Assembly (NCBI GenBank): GCA_002325825.1
Contig: DCSW01000006.1
Span: 1 to 10,216 of the forward strand
Origin: Collimonas sp. UBA1456
Lineage (GTDB): Bacteria > Pseudomonadota > Gammaproteobacteria > Burkholderiales > Burkholderiaceae_D
Reading direction: 5' to 3'
DNA: 10,216 bases
Part shown: positions 1 to 7,892 of the stretch, piece by piece
Layout: every line of letters begins with the position of its first letter
Numbering within the stretch: position 1 is the stretch's first letter
The notes under the pieces: generated by a model
Database searches by the model: none
The model's input: the letters and a program-made list of their open reading frames with translations, nothing else
What the model was told of the DNA's origin: nothing
Translations under genes and position numbers: made by a program

Positions 1-2
1 TG

Positions 3-152
3 TTTCTCAGTGACGAATTGGTTATGAAGGTTATTTATCTGACCATCTCGCAAGCTGCGAAGAAATGGACCATGCCGATCTAAAATTGGCGCATGATCTT
101 AAATCGCTTTATGATCCAATCCGAAGTACGTATTCAAAAGTACGATCATTGA
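3..152 (+). pseudogene. IS256/Mutator-type transposase, C-terminal remnant
   Basis: Reading from base 3 gives a peptide containing VMKVIYLTISQAAKKWTMPI, then a TAA stop, then NWRMILNRFMIQ. This matches the conserved C-terminus of IS256-family (Mutator, DDE) transposases, where a KKWTMPIRDWKAALNRF-like block closes the protein. Here the Arg codon after MPI has become a stop and the frame ends at 150-152. The upstream part lies outside the window, so the state of the rest of the element is unknown. The following bases, with GTTTACACAGAA and TTTACAGGCCC around 165-190, resemble the right end of such elements, but the partner inverted repeat is not visible and I cannot set the boundary. Fairly sure of the family, unsure of the extent. 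Confidence 0.65.
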
Positions 153-804
153 TAATGCCGTGAAGTTTACACAGAAGCGTTTACAGGCCCGTAAGTTGAA
201 ATTTTTATGCCCGTCAAGATTTTTAAGATTGCCCGAAACGTGATGACAGACAGTGCGGGTGATCGACCTCCTTACCTGTGTTGCGAGTCTCTGCCGTTGA
301 CTGACATCTGCCCCCGCTCTGCAACCCAACCTGCGACAGCCCGGCAAATATCTTGTTGGATTTCTGATTTTATTCCTGTTTTTACTACAGTTTATCGGTG
401 CTTTTCCTGAAACCTTTCCTGCTGGAGGAGTTGACCTCAGTGCTAGTAAAATTTCTGAAACGGCAAGAACGGCCCTAAAAAATTTTTACATTCACCCGTG
501 CCGACATGCTGTTCACGAGTTTGCTATCGATAGAAGATTTAATCTTGAACGGCCAGTAAGCTATAGAATATCTGCAGTGCAATAGTTTTTAAAGATAACT
601 GAACAATTCCGCATCCATATGAACGCCTAGATCCGGCACTGATATTTCGTATGGAGATACTTTCTGTATCCATTTCCATAAAAAATGAATTACCGTCTGT
701 TATGCGTGGTCGTTTGTTGCCAATCAAATCATAAAAATACATGGCAACCTACGAGAACTTGGGTAAATAACACAGCAATCTTTCCCTCAAAAGAATTCAA
801 CGCG
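153..804. other. gene-poor decayed stretch
   Basis: No gene can be recognised here on either strand. The first 40 or so bases may be the right end of the insertion sequence. The middle holds one open stretch with a hydrophobic segment, listed separately. The last part leads into the diguanylate cyclase remnant: an ATG at 741 opens a short frame that stops after nine codons, and frame 1 upstream of 805 is open but has no clear homology. The simplest reading is eroded former coding sequence plus the old upstream region of the cyclase. Confidence 0.4.
301..585 (+). other. unidentified open stretch with one hydrophobic segment
   Basis: Frame 1 stays open for 94 codons between a TGA at 298-300 and the TAG at 583-585, but it has no ATG. 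The translation begins with a polar leader ending in QPNLRQPG. It then has about twenty hydrophobic residues (YLVGFLILFLFLLQFIGAF), then a charged tail with the blocks FYIHPCRHAVHEF and FNLERPVSYRI. This is the layout of a small single-pass membrane protein, or of the N-terminus of a larger one. I do not recognise the family. A GGAGG at about 423-427 could be a ribosome site, but no suitable in-frame start follows. It may be a relic of a membrane protein or chance. Confidence 0.2.
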
Positions 805-1736
805 ATGGCGCTTGGCATGGTTGCCTGCGTCGCCGTGAGCGGTTTGCTGGATATCTTGTTGCTATGCGAATTTTCACTGGTGGGGTGGTGATCGAGGGGG
901 CGGGATTGCGTTGCTCTATGGGATAGCCGTGGTGATCGTCAACGGCATCTTCTATTTAATCATCCGCAGCGGCGTCAATCGCCGTTACAAGTGTCCCAAT
1001 ATGATGTTTCCGCAGACCGCATTCATGATTATTGCGCCGCATGTCGGTCACCTATTCCTTATCAATCAATTTTTTATCATCTACGTCGTCGATTGGCTAA
1101 TCGGCTTACTGGCGCTGGTGTTGGCCTTCATCCTGGCCCTGGGACGTTGCACCTACCTGGCCAACATGCTGAACCGCATACAGTGCAAGATGACCTAAAA
1201 ATCAGTAATTCTAAGGCGATGCAGTTGGTGAAGGAACTAGCTACGCGCGACACGTCTCTCAATATCGAGAACCGCCGTTCGCTGACGAAAATCTTGGCGA
1301 TCGAGAAGAAACATTTTCAGCGCGGTGGCACACCGTTCTGTATCGCCACCCTCGATCTGGCCGGCCTTCACATCGGTCAATGACAATTTCAGCAACGCCG
1401 CCGGCGATATGGTGTGCTGAAGATCTTCGTCGAGATCGTGTGCAATGAAATGTGCCTGAGCGACCACTTTGCCCGTTATGGTGGTGAGGAATTCGTGCTG
1501 GTCCTGACTGGTACCGTGGTCAGCGAAGGGGAGTGCTCGATTGGATTTGTGACGAGACTGAGGTATACGATTGGAGAAAATTCGGTCAAGGCATCGTGCT
1601 GACCACGTCGATCTGGATTACCGATTTTCGACCGGGCGAAACTATCGACGACACCTTTCGACGCGTCGACATGGCCTTGTACATGGCTAAGGCATCCGAG
1701 CGCAACCGCGTGTTGATCAGCCCCGACAAGTTTTGA
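805..1736 (+). pseudogene. membrane-anchored diguanylate cyclase (GGDEF), broken
   Basis: When intact this would make the second messenger cyclic di-GMP from two GTP at the inner membrane. The remnant reads across several frames. Frame 1 from 805 gives a first hydrophobic helix (MALGMVACVAVSGLLDILLL) and stops at 891. Frame 2 from 911 gives more membrane segments (ALLYGIAVVIVNGIFYLIIR, then LINQFFIIYVVDWLIGLLAL) and stops at 1198. Frame 1 resumes with the linker and the GGDEF start (ELATRDTSLNIENRRSL). Frame 2 carries VNDNFSNAAGDMV near 1377-1415. Frame 1 carries DHFARYGGEEFVLVL, with the active-site GGEEF at 1480-1494. Frame 3 ends it with GIVLTTSIWITDF and DMALYMAKA. At least four frame changes and stops make the gene non-functional, and the membrane part also looks shortened. 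Family call is firm; the exact old start is not. Confidence 0.87.
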
Positions 1737-1854
1737 TGCTTCAAGCGGTGTCACCACTATCAGAGCTTTCTGAATCAACTCTGCGTACATTACGACAGAG
1801 TTCGTTGCGGTTTGTTGGTGCTTACTAATGTGCCACAGTGAAGGACCGATTAGT

Positions 1855-2754
1855 TTAGCGCTTGGGCTCCCCCCCTAACGCAAATACTAGGTCGTTGAGC
1901 ATTTTGCTGAGTTCGGCGGTCATCAGCATCATGTCGGAATCGAAGCGTGCGTCATCGTTCTTGCTGCTGGTGTCGTTGCCTTCTTTCAGGATGTCGAGCG
2001 GCGCGATGCGTTTGATTGCCAGCGATTCGGTCAGTACAAAGGAAATATGATCGGCCCAGGTCATCGCCAGGCGCGTGCATTGCTTGCCGGCGGCGATATG
2101 GCGACGGACGTCGTCGGCCTCGATGGTGTGGCGTACGTAGCGCACGGTAGCCTTGCTTTCGCCGGTGGCGCGCAGTTCGGTGTCCTGATCGACGGTGAAG
2201 CCATGCGGCGCTTCATCCGATGCCAGCCAGTTGGTCATCGAGGTCAGCGGCGAGTGCGCGGTGCGCAGGTCGAAAATCTGCAATTTATCGACAGATGCCA
2301 GCAGCAGCTTGAGAATTTCCTCGGCCTTGGTCGAACTGGCGGCGTCGATTACCAACCAGCCGTTGACGGGGTCGATCCAGACCCAGGTATTGCGCTGTAT
2401 GCTGAATGCACGCGGCAGCAGCTCATCGGTGATTTGTTCCTTGAGCTCCTTGAGCTGTTTGCGGCTGGGCGCAAAGCATTGTTGTTCTTCAATCTCTGCG
2501 GCGCGTGCTTTTGTGATCTGGTTGACAACGGTGGCTGGCAGTAGTTTCTTTTCAGTTCCCAGCAGGAGCATCATCTGACGATTGACAGTGTGCACCAACA
2601 TACCATTCTCGCGCGGTGATAGCCAACCCTGACTTTGTAATTCCAGGCTGCCACATTTGGCAAAAGCCTGCGGCGCCAGAAAGGTTTCCAATTGTTCTAC
2701 TGAGATAGCCCACGAAGCGGGGATTCGGTAAACCTGAAGATTTTTAAACCACAT
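1855..2754 (-). CDS. rdgC: recombination-associated protein RdgC
   Basis: RdgC is a nucleoid-associated protein that forms a ring-shaped dimer on double-stranded DNA and limits RecA filament loading. It can become important when replication forks fail to restart. The 299-residue product is close to the roughly 300 residues normal for the family. It opens with the typical MWFKNLQVYRIP and keeps the family blocks MLLLGTEKKLLPATVVNQ, RNTWVWIDPVNGWLVIDAAS and the C-terminal block with LAMTWADHISFVLTESLAIK. The frame is open back to 2829, but those 25 codons look unlike the family. The ATG at 2752-2754 has a GGAA five bases upstream, so I chose it. It lies alone between the cyclase remnant (convergent) and the DUF4404 gene (same strand, about 170 bp upstream). 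No stops or frameshifts, unlike its surroundings. The neighbouring helicase acts in related fork metabolism, though no operon is implied. Confidence 0.95.
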   Translation of the reverse strand: MWFKNLQVYRIPASWAISVEQLETFLAPQAFAKCGSLELQSQGWLSPRENGMLVHTVNRQMMLLLGTEKKLLPATVVNQITKARAAEIEEQQCFAPSRKQLKELKEQITDELLPRAFSIQRNTWVWIDPVNGWLVIDAASSTKAEEILKLLLASVDKLQIFDLRTAHSPLTSMTNWLASDEAPHGFTVDQDTELRATGESKATVRYVRHTIEADDVRRHIAAGKQCTRLAMTWADHISFVLTESLAIKRIAPLDILKEGNDTSSKNDDARFDSDMMLMTAELSKMLNDLVFALGGEPKR

Positions 2755-2922
2755 AGCGTTCCAATAAAATAAATCAATCGCGAGCACGACTTCGTGTCCG
2801 CACGTCGTGCGGCGCTTGTGCTGTTCCAAAAATCGGTTAAACGGGAAGTTTGGATCAGTAGTTGTAGGTCAGCCTGCGCGAGGCTAATCCAGCCTGCAAA
2901 GTCACATTGACTGACGGGATGA

Positions 2923-3213
2923 TCAGATACCCATATTGGTCAGCGTATCGGCAATTTCCCGCAACACCGGTTCCAGATGTGGATGACCTATGGCCAATCG
3001 CACGGAAATACCCTGGGCGCGCTCCACCAGTTCTGAGCGCAGCTCGGCTTCAGGCACCGTGGCGGCTGCATCAGCTGCATATTTTTTGAGTAGGTTCTGG
3101 ATGTCGGTATCCAGCGTTTGTAGGAGTTCCTTCAGTTCGCTATCGATCGCGTCGCTGCTTTCCAGCGTGGTGTGGAGCTTTTGCAGGGATACCTTGATAT
3201 TGACGATGGTCAT
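2923..3213 (-). CDS. DUF4404 family protein
   Basis: A 96-residue cytoplasmic protein of unknown function. The sequence has the DUF4404 layout: an N-terminal helix LQKLHTTLESSDAIDSELKE, a second helix with LDTDIQNLLKKY, a short acidic linker, a helix ELVERAQGISVRLAI and the hallmark C-terminus ADTLTNMGI preceded by HPHLEPVLREI. No membrane segment, signal peptide or catalytic motif is visible; it is nearly all helical and probably folds as a bundle or coiled coil. The ATG at 3211-3213 is the only good start, although the bases before it (TAAATAACACATC) hold no clear Shine-Dalgarno sequence. It follows the helicase on the same strand, but the terminator-like dyad at 3241-3262 lies between them, so it may have its own promoter. 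Family assignment rests on recalled pattern, not a search. Confidence 0.8.
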   Translation of the reverse strand: MTIVNIKVSLQKLHTTLESSDAIDSELKELLQTLDTDIQNLLKKYAADAAATVPEAELRSELVERAQGISVRLAIGHPHLEPVLREIADTLTNMGI

Positions 3214-3240
3214 GATGTGTTATTTATGAAGTAAATATTG

Positions 3241-3262
3241 CAGTTCCGGCAAGCCGGAACTG
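3241..3262 (-). terminator. terminator-like dyad after the helicase gene
   Basis: Two perfect 10-base arms, CAGTTCCGGC and GCCGGAACTG, are separated by only two bases. The dyad lies 55 bases past the helicase stop and 27 bases before the DUF4404 start. Read on the minus strand it is followed by CAATATTTACTT, which is AT-rich but has no real T run, so it is a weak candidate for intrinsic termination. The two-base loop is tight, so the innermost pairs would open. It could instead be an operator for the DUF4404 gene. Confidence 0.45.
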
Positions 3263-3317
3263 GTAGGTGTGTGGTGATGAGCGCGAGTTGCACGGTACGC
3301 TTGAATTGCCTATCATC

Positions 3318-5375
3318 TCATGCCGTTCGCGACTTCTGCAACAATGCCTTCAAACTGGCCAGGCGGTTCTGCGGCGTGATCTGTTCGGCTTCGGTCGGTA
3401 CTGCATCTCCCTCATCAAGCCGCATTTCCTTGACGAAGCGCGATATCTCACAATGGATCGATTCACCGGCGCGCTTGCGCTTTTTGCACCAACTGACGTG
3501 CAGGCTGCGCTGGGCGCGCGTGATACCGACGTACATCAGGCGCCGTTCTTCCTCGATGCGGGCAGCGGTGGTCTCTGGCGCTGCATCGGGATCGCCCTTG
3601 TGCGGCAGGATACCCTCCTCGACGCCGATCAGAAATACATGTGGGTATTCCAATCCCTTGGAGGCGTGCAGGGTCGACATGCGTACCGCGTTCGGCTCTT
3701 CGTCGCGCCCCTCCAGCATCGACATCAGCGCCACCATCTGGGTCAGTTCCAGTAGGTTGCGTTCGTCGCCGTCGTTGGTGCCATTTCCCTTCTCCTTCAA
3801 CCAGTTGGTGAAGTCCAGTACGTTTTGCCATTTGCCTTGGGCGGCGTGGTCGCCGAAACTGTCGTACAGGTAATGCTCGTAATTGATTTCTTTCATCATG
3901 TCGTCCAGCACTGCCGACGCATTTTCGTCGCTGCCGGCCAGGTCGACCCGGCCGGCGCGCGCCTCCAGCTGGCTGATGAAATGGCAGAATTCGCGCAGCG
4001 GATACAACTGGCGGTCAGTCAGCTTAGCTTCGATGCCGCTTTTGAACGCTGCTTCGAATAGCGAGCAATGCCATTGGCCGGCGACCGTGCCCAGCACTTC
4101 CAGCGTGGCTTGGCCGACACCGCGCTTGGGCGTGGTGATGGCCCGAATGAAGGCCGGATCGTCGTCTTTGTTGGCGATCAGGCGGAGATAACTAATGATG
4201 TCCTTTATTTCGGTGCGGTCGAAGAAACTTTGGCCGCCCGACATCGTGTACGGAATGTGTTCGCGGCGCAGCGCTTTTTCAAAAATTCGTGATTGATGAT
4301 TGCCGCGGTACAGGATCGCGTAATCGGAGAACTTGGCACGTCGCTCGAAGCGGTGCGCCGACAGCATGATCGCCACCTGTTCCGCCTCTTTTTCGTCATC
4401 TTCCATGCCCATGACTTTGATCGGATCGCCCAGACCGTGTTCCGACCATAGCTTTTTGTCGAATAGTTTCGGGTTATTGTCGATCACCGCGTTGGCGGCT
4501 TGCAGGATGCGGGTAGAGGATCGGTAATTCTGCTCCAGCTTGATGACTTTTAGGTTGGGAAAATCAACTTGCAGGGTTTTCAGGTTTTCGATAGTGGCGC
4601 CGCGCCAGGCGTAAATTGCTTGGTCGTCGTCGCCCACCGCGGTAAACATCGGCTTCTTGCCGAGCCCGGTCACCAGCAGTTTGATTAGTTCGTACTGGCA
4701 GGTGTTTGTGTCCTGGCATTCGTCGACCAGCAGATAACGCAGGCGGCGCTGCCATTTATCACGCACCGTGTCGTTGCTGCGGAACAGCTCCACCGGCAAA
4801 TGGATCAGGCCATCGAAATCGACCGCCTGGTAGGCTGCCAGCGTTGCCACATAGCTGCGGTAGATGCGTGCTGCCTGAATTTCGTCTTCGGTGACGGCTT
4901 GTTTGATAGCTTGCTCGGGATCGATCAGGCCGTTTTTCCACAGCGATATGGCAGTCTGGATGCGGCGGATCAGTTGCTTGTCGGCTGTGATCGCCAGATC
5001 TTGCACGATTGAGAAGCAATCGTCGCTGTCCATGATCGAAAAACGATCTTTCAGACCTAGTTTTCGCGCTTCCTGACGCAGGATCTTGGCGCCCAGGAAA
5101 TGGAAGGTGCTGACCGTGATGTGCTTGGCTTGCTTCGGATCTTTCAGCAGCTTGGCGATTCGTTCCTGCATTTCGGTGGCGGCCTTGTTGGTAAAGGTCA
5201 GCGCCGCGACATGCTTGGCGTCGTAGCCGCAATCTTCGATCAAGTGCTGGATTTTCTGCGTGATCACGCGTGTCTTGCCCGAACCGGCGCCGGCCAGTAC
5301 CAGGCAGGGGCCGTCGAGATACTTGACGGCTTCTCGTTGAGGAGCATTCAGACCGAAATGGGGAGTAGACGACAT
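3318..5375 (-). CDS. rep: ATP-dependent DNA helicase, Rep/UvrD family
   Basis: A superfamily 1A 3'-5' DNA helicase that unwinds DNA and strips bound proteins, helping forks move and restart. At 685 residues it is close to the usual Rep length (about 670). All motifs are intact and in order: Q motif LNAPQREAV (9-17), Walker A AGAGSGKT (28-35), Ia LTFTNKAATEM (59-69), Ib TFH (90-92), Walker B DECQD (218-222), III VGDDDQAIYAWRGA (246-259), IV EQNYRS (280-285), V MSTLHASKGLEYPHVFLIG and VI EEERRLMYVGITRAQ near residues 565-625. The Walker B carries Cys at a position that varies in the family. The start at 5373-5375 places the Q motif at the usual distance, though its ribosome site is weak. It is transcribed divergently from the AtaL-like gene, sharing a 144-bp spacer. 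The opening LNAPQREAV and the length favour Rep over UvrD (usually longer, over 700 residues); PcrA-like naming is the alternative. Confidence 0.93.
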   Translation of the reverse strand: MSSTPHFGLNAPQREAVKYLDGPCLVLAGAGSGKTRVITQKIQHLIEDCGYDAKHVAALTFTNKAATEMQERIAKLLKDPKQAKHITVSTFHFLGAKILRQEARKLGLKDRFSIMDSDDCFSIVQDLAITADKQLIRRIQTAISLWKNGLIDPEQAIKQAVTEDEIQAARIYRSYVATLAAYQAVDFDGLIHLPVELFRSNDTVRDKWQRRLRYLLVDECQDTNTCQYELIKLLVTGLGKKPMFTAVGDDDQAIYAWRGATIENLKTLQVDFPNLKVIKLEQNYRSSTRILQAANAVIDNNPKLFDKKLWSEHGLGDPIKVMGMEDDEKEAEQVAIMLSAHRFERRAKFSDYAILYRGNHQSRIFEKALRREHIPYTMSGGQSFFDRTEIKDIISYLRLIANKDDDPAFIRAITTPKRGVGQATLEVLGTVAGQWHCSLFEAAFKSGIEAKLTDRQLYPLREFCHFISQLEARAGRVDLAGSDENASAVLDDMMKEINYEHYLYDSFGDHAAQGKWQNVLDFTNWLKEKGNGTNDGDERNLLELTQMVALMSMLEGRDEEPNAVRMSTLHASKGLEYPHVFLIGVEEGILPHKGDPDAAPETTAARIEEERRLMYVGITRAQRSLHVSWCKKRKRAGESIHCEISRFVKEMRLDEGDAVPTEAEQITPQNRLASLKALLQKSRTA

Positions 5376-5519
5376 AAGTTACCGCTTGGAGACTGACTTG
5401 AAGGAGCAAGGAATAGCATTTTAACAGTGTTGCTAGTCTGCCATCCTGCTGGCCGTCTGACCGCAGTGAAGCGGCCAAATATGGGACAATTTATTATCTA
5501 TCAATTTGCCGGACACGCC

Positions 5520-5999
5520 ATGAAATTCAGTCATCTGCTCAGAATCAATGATCCCCTCAACCCGTTGATAGACCCATTGACACGCGAGCAATTATGGCGC
5601 GGGCTGGTGATTCGCGCCGAACAGCCGATGTTGTTTGTCGAGCATCTCGACGACTGCGTCTTGTCCGAGCAGTCGATGCAGTCGGTCACCCGTGAATTGC
5701 GTTACGGAAAAGTTATCGTGCGAGATATCGTGACTTATCTGCCGCAGTTGCAGGCACGTTATCACGTACCGAAACAGCAGGATCTCGGTGGTTCCAATTT
5801 GATCATGACGATCGAGGAACCTGAGCCGGAAATGTTGTTTATACGTTTTCAATACGAAGACGATGCCGTTGCGTTGCGGCCAGCGGCGCAGACCGAGCAG
5901 AAGTTTTACGACGAATTCCGGCGTTTCGCTTACCAGGAGGCTGATATCGACACGGTGCGCGTGATTCGTGAATTGGCGGCCGAAGGCCGGCTGGGATAG
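5520..5999 (+). CDS. AtaL-like (DUF1857) SRPBCC-fold protein
   Basis: A 159-residue soluble protein of the AtaL-like/DUF1857 family, which belongs to the SRPBCC (START/Bet v1-like) superfamily of small ligand-binding helix-grip folds. The substrate is unknown. The match lies in the family-like opening KFSHLLRINDPLNPLIDPLT, then REQLWRGLVIRAEQP, the strand block RELRYGKVIVRDIVTYLP, LIMTIEEPEPEMLFIRF and a C-terminal helix starting EQKFYDEFRRFAYQE. The frame is open from 5427 and an in-frame ATG also exists at 5481. I chose 5520 because the conserved N-terminus starts exactly there, with GGA eight bases upstream. It is intact and diverges from the helicase. The REP-like dyad at 6044-6073 lies 44 bases beyond its stop. 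No role can be assigned from context. Confidence 0.85.
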   Translation: MKFSHLLRINDPLNPLIDPLTREQLWRGLVIRAEQPMLFVEHLDDCVLSEQSMQSVTRELRYGKVIVRDIVTYLPQLQARYHVPKQQDLGGSNLIMTIEEPEPEMLFIRFQYEDDAVALRPAAQTEQKFYDEFRRFAYQEADIDTVRVIRELAAEGRLG

Positions 6000-6043
6000 G
6001 CATCCCGTCTGCCGTTCTCATTTCTTCACCCTACGGGTTAATT

Positions 6044-6073
6044 TGGATCCCCGCCGTTCGCGGGAATGACGAC
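6044..6073. repeat. REP-like dyad element
   Basis: The stretch contains GGATCCCCGC, a five-base loop and GCGGGAATGACGAC. This resembles the widespread proteobacterial extragenic dyad built on GTCATTCCCGC and GCGGGGATCCA arms. The core stem is CCCGC/GCGGG around CGTTC, and the flanking bases are near-complementary apart from mismatches. It sits between the 3' end of the AtaL-like gene and the 3' end of the decayed response regulator, where such elements often lie. Only one copy is present in the window, so copy number elsewhere decides whether it is a true repeat. Confidence 0.5.
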
Positions 6074-6126
6074 GCGGTTATTTGTGACGGTGGCGAACAA
6101 TTTACCGGGTCTTAACCGAACAGCTT

Positions 6127-6698
6127 TCAACGGAAGTTGTTTTCCAGCGCAAACTTGATCAACCCTGCCTAACCTGCGATATTCAGCTTGCGTTTGATGT
6201 TGAGTCGGTGTGCTTTGATGGTGAGCATGCTCAGGTTCAGGTCGCGCGCGATCTGTTTGTTTGATTCGCCGTTGGCGATGTGTTGCAGTATCTGCCGTTA
6301 GCATGCCGTTAGCAACTGGCCCGAAGTCATCGGCCGCATCAGTTTCTGCGTCAGTGCCGCGCTGTAGTAATTTCCTCCGGAAATCACGGTGTCGATGCGC
6401 CTGCATGATGTCCTTGCCGGGTACATCCTTGGGTACGTAACCGCGTGCGGCCACCCAGTATCGATTGCATTAGGTACTCTGTCTTGTCGTTCATGCTCAG
6501 GATTAGTACGGCGATCTCCGGAAAATCCACATGAAATCGTGCCGTCAGGTCAATCCCATTGATGCTGCCGCGCAGGTCGATACTCATTGGGATCAGATCG
6601 ATCGGCTGCTGCGTGGCGCTTTGCATTGCCTCTTCGGAGCTGCCGGCCTCGGCCGCGATGTCGAAATGTGCCACCGATCCCAGTCGTGCGCGCAAGCC
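6127..6698 (-). pseudogene. NarL/LuxR-type response regulator, broken
   Basis: When intact this would be the DNA-binding partner of the adjacent kinase. The receiver part reads GLRARLGSVAHFDIAAEAGS, then IDLIPMSIDLRGS, then NGIDLTARFHVDFPEIAVLI and LSMNDKTEYLMQS in one frame. It then shifts to ARGYVPKDVPGKDIMQA and shifts again to IDTVISGGNYYSAALTQKLM. The C-terminal LuxR/GerE helix-turn-helix follows (ILQHIANGESNKQIARDLNL, then LTIKAHRLNIKRKLNIAG). Defects: the N-terminus with the acidic pair (usually LVDDH) is missing; the phospho-acceptor Asp expected in the MDI motif is Ser; a stop sits where LTxRE should begin the DNA-binding domain; and another stop follows NIAG. The start is fused to the kinase remnant. 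The gene cannot work. Family call is firm. Confidence 0.87.
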
Positions 6699-7892
6699 GA
6701 TGCCGCGCGTTTCGGGTTGCTGTCGATCTGCGGGCATGTCAAAGCCAATGCCATCATCGTGCACGGCTAGCGTAAATGCTTGTCGATCGTCTTGTCTGTT
6801 CTTTCGTCCTACTCATGTAGCCCATCCCGTAATTGTATGACGATCTGTTTAGCTTGGGCTTTGTGCAGAATATTGGTCAAGGCTTCCTGGACGATGCGGA
6901 ACAGCACCATATTGACCACGGTGGGCATGTCTCCAGTATTGGCAGCGATGCTGAAATCGATCGGGATACTGGCGTGTGTCTGCCATTCATGTGCCAGGTG
7001 ATCTCGCGCGGCGGCGAGGCTCAGGTCACCCGGGATGGCGGGCCGAAAGTCGGGTGAAATGCGGTGCACCTTGACCAGTATATTGCTGAGCTAGAGCCGG
7101 GCGGTGCGCTCGGGGTTTGCGCGTGCCGCTGTGATTTGTTGCAGGTCATTTTCTAGTTTGGCGATGCCAGCCTCGATTTGTATCTGAATCGATACCGGCA
7201 GCCACTGGTTGATGCTGTCGCGCAGATTACGCGCGACATCTTTGCGCGCTCATTCTTCTGGGAACGCACCACACGCTGCGCCAGCGCTTCCAGCTTGGCA
7301 TCGGCAAGCCGATGTCTTTCTAATATGCAGAACCAGCTCGGAGGTGCCGACTACCAGTGCGCTTAAAATGGCGATGCCAGCTGTCCACCACATGATGCTA
7401 CGGATATCTCCAGAGACCTGCTTATCGATTTTTTGAGTGTCTCATCGACGTCATCCGGATAAATCCCGGTGCCTAGCGCCCAGCCGTATTTTGGCAGCGG
7501 CACCACATAGCCGAGCTTGGGAGCGACATGGTGGCTGGACGGCTTGTCTCACAAATATCGTTCAAAGCCACCGCCATTGCGGATCCGTTTGATCAGACTC
7601 TGGATGGTCGGGCTGCCGTTGGTACCATTAATATCCCACAGATTGCAGCTCACCAATTCTGGCTGGCGCGGATGCATCAGATTATTGCTCTGCATGTCGC
7701 AGGCAAAGAAATAGCCGTCGGCGCCGTACGACAATTTATCCAGGATCGCTTTGGCCTGATCCAGCGTGGCAGGATCGTTGCGGTCGGAATCATACAGATC
7801 GGCAATCGAGCGCGGCGCCAGCGCGATAGCGCTCAACGCTAGGATCAGTGGAACGATCACCAGGAAGATAATTTTCTTTGCCGTAATTTCAT
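6690..7892 (-). pseudogene. Cache-domain sensor histidine kinase (NarX/DegS type), broken
   Basis: In order, the remnant shows an N-terminal membrane helix (FLVIVPLILALSAIALA), reached by a frameshift in an A-rich run after an ATG at 7890-7892. A periplasmic single Cache domain (sCache_2) follows, with DGYFFACDMQSNNLMHPRQP and NLWDINGTNG. A TGA at 7549-7551 replaces the expected Trp before DKPSSHHVAPKLGYVVPLP and YGWALGTGIYPDDVDETLKK. A second membrane helix comes next (IMWWTAGIAILSALVVGTSE), then the HisKA_3 dimerisation region DVARNLRDSINQWLPVSI near 7190-7240. The HATPase has its N-box block LFRIVQEALTNILHKAQAKQ and its D-box block HDDGIGFDMPAD. The phospho-acceptor His of the usual LHD is Arg (LRD), and several frame changes and stops intervene. 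The C-terminal end is lost into the response regulator. Intact, it would sense a small periplasmic ligand. The ligand cannot be told from this. Confidence 0.88.

Noticed and set aside
153..180. NAVKFTQKR, resembling the N-box of a histidine kinase
   Set aside because: The match is only a few residues long and no other kinase motif is near. The bases fit better as the right end of the IS256-type element.
2755..2829. Longer N-terminus for RdgC
   Set aside because: The extra 25 residues do not look like RdgC, whose conserved start MWFKNLQVYR begins exactly at the ATG at 2754.
3267..4292. Several plus-strand open frames of 70-210 codons across the helicase gene
   Set aside because: They are antisense to a helicase with every motif intact, lack family patterns and reflect the GC-rich codon structure of the real gene.
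4759..5478. A 239-codon open frame on the minus strand
   Set aside because: It overlaps the N-terminal half of the helicase gene on the same strand in another frame. The translation is Arg/Gly/Ser-rich with no family pattern, as expected for a shadow frame.
5427..5519. Longer N-terminus for the AtaL-like protein
   Set aside because: The upstream codons overlap the divergent control region and do not fit the family; KFSHLLRIND begins right after the ATG at 5520.
6293..6314. Two tandem copies of an 11-base unit, TGCCGTTAGCA
   Set aside because: It falls where the regulator should read LTEREKQI. Two similar codon runs plus a few substitutions produce the repeat without changing the length, so it is probably convergent drift and not a duplication.
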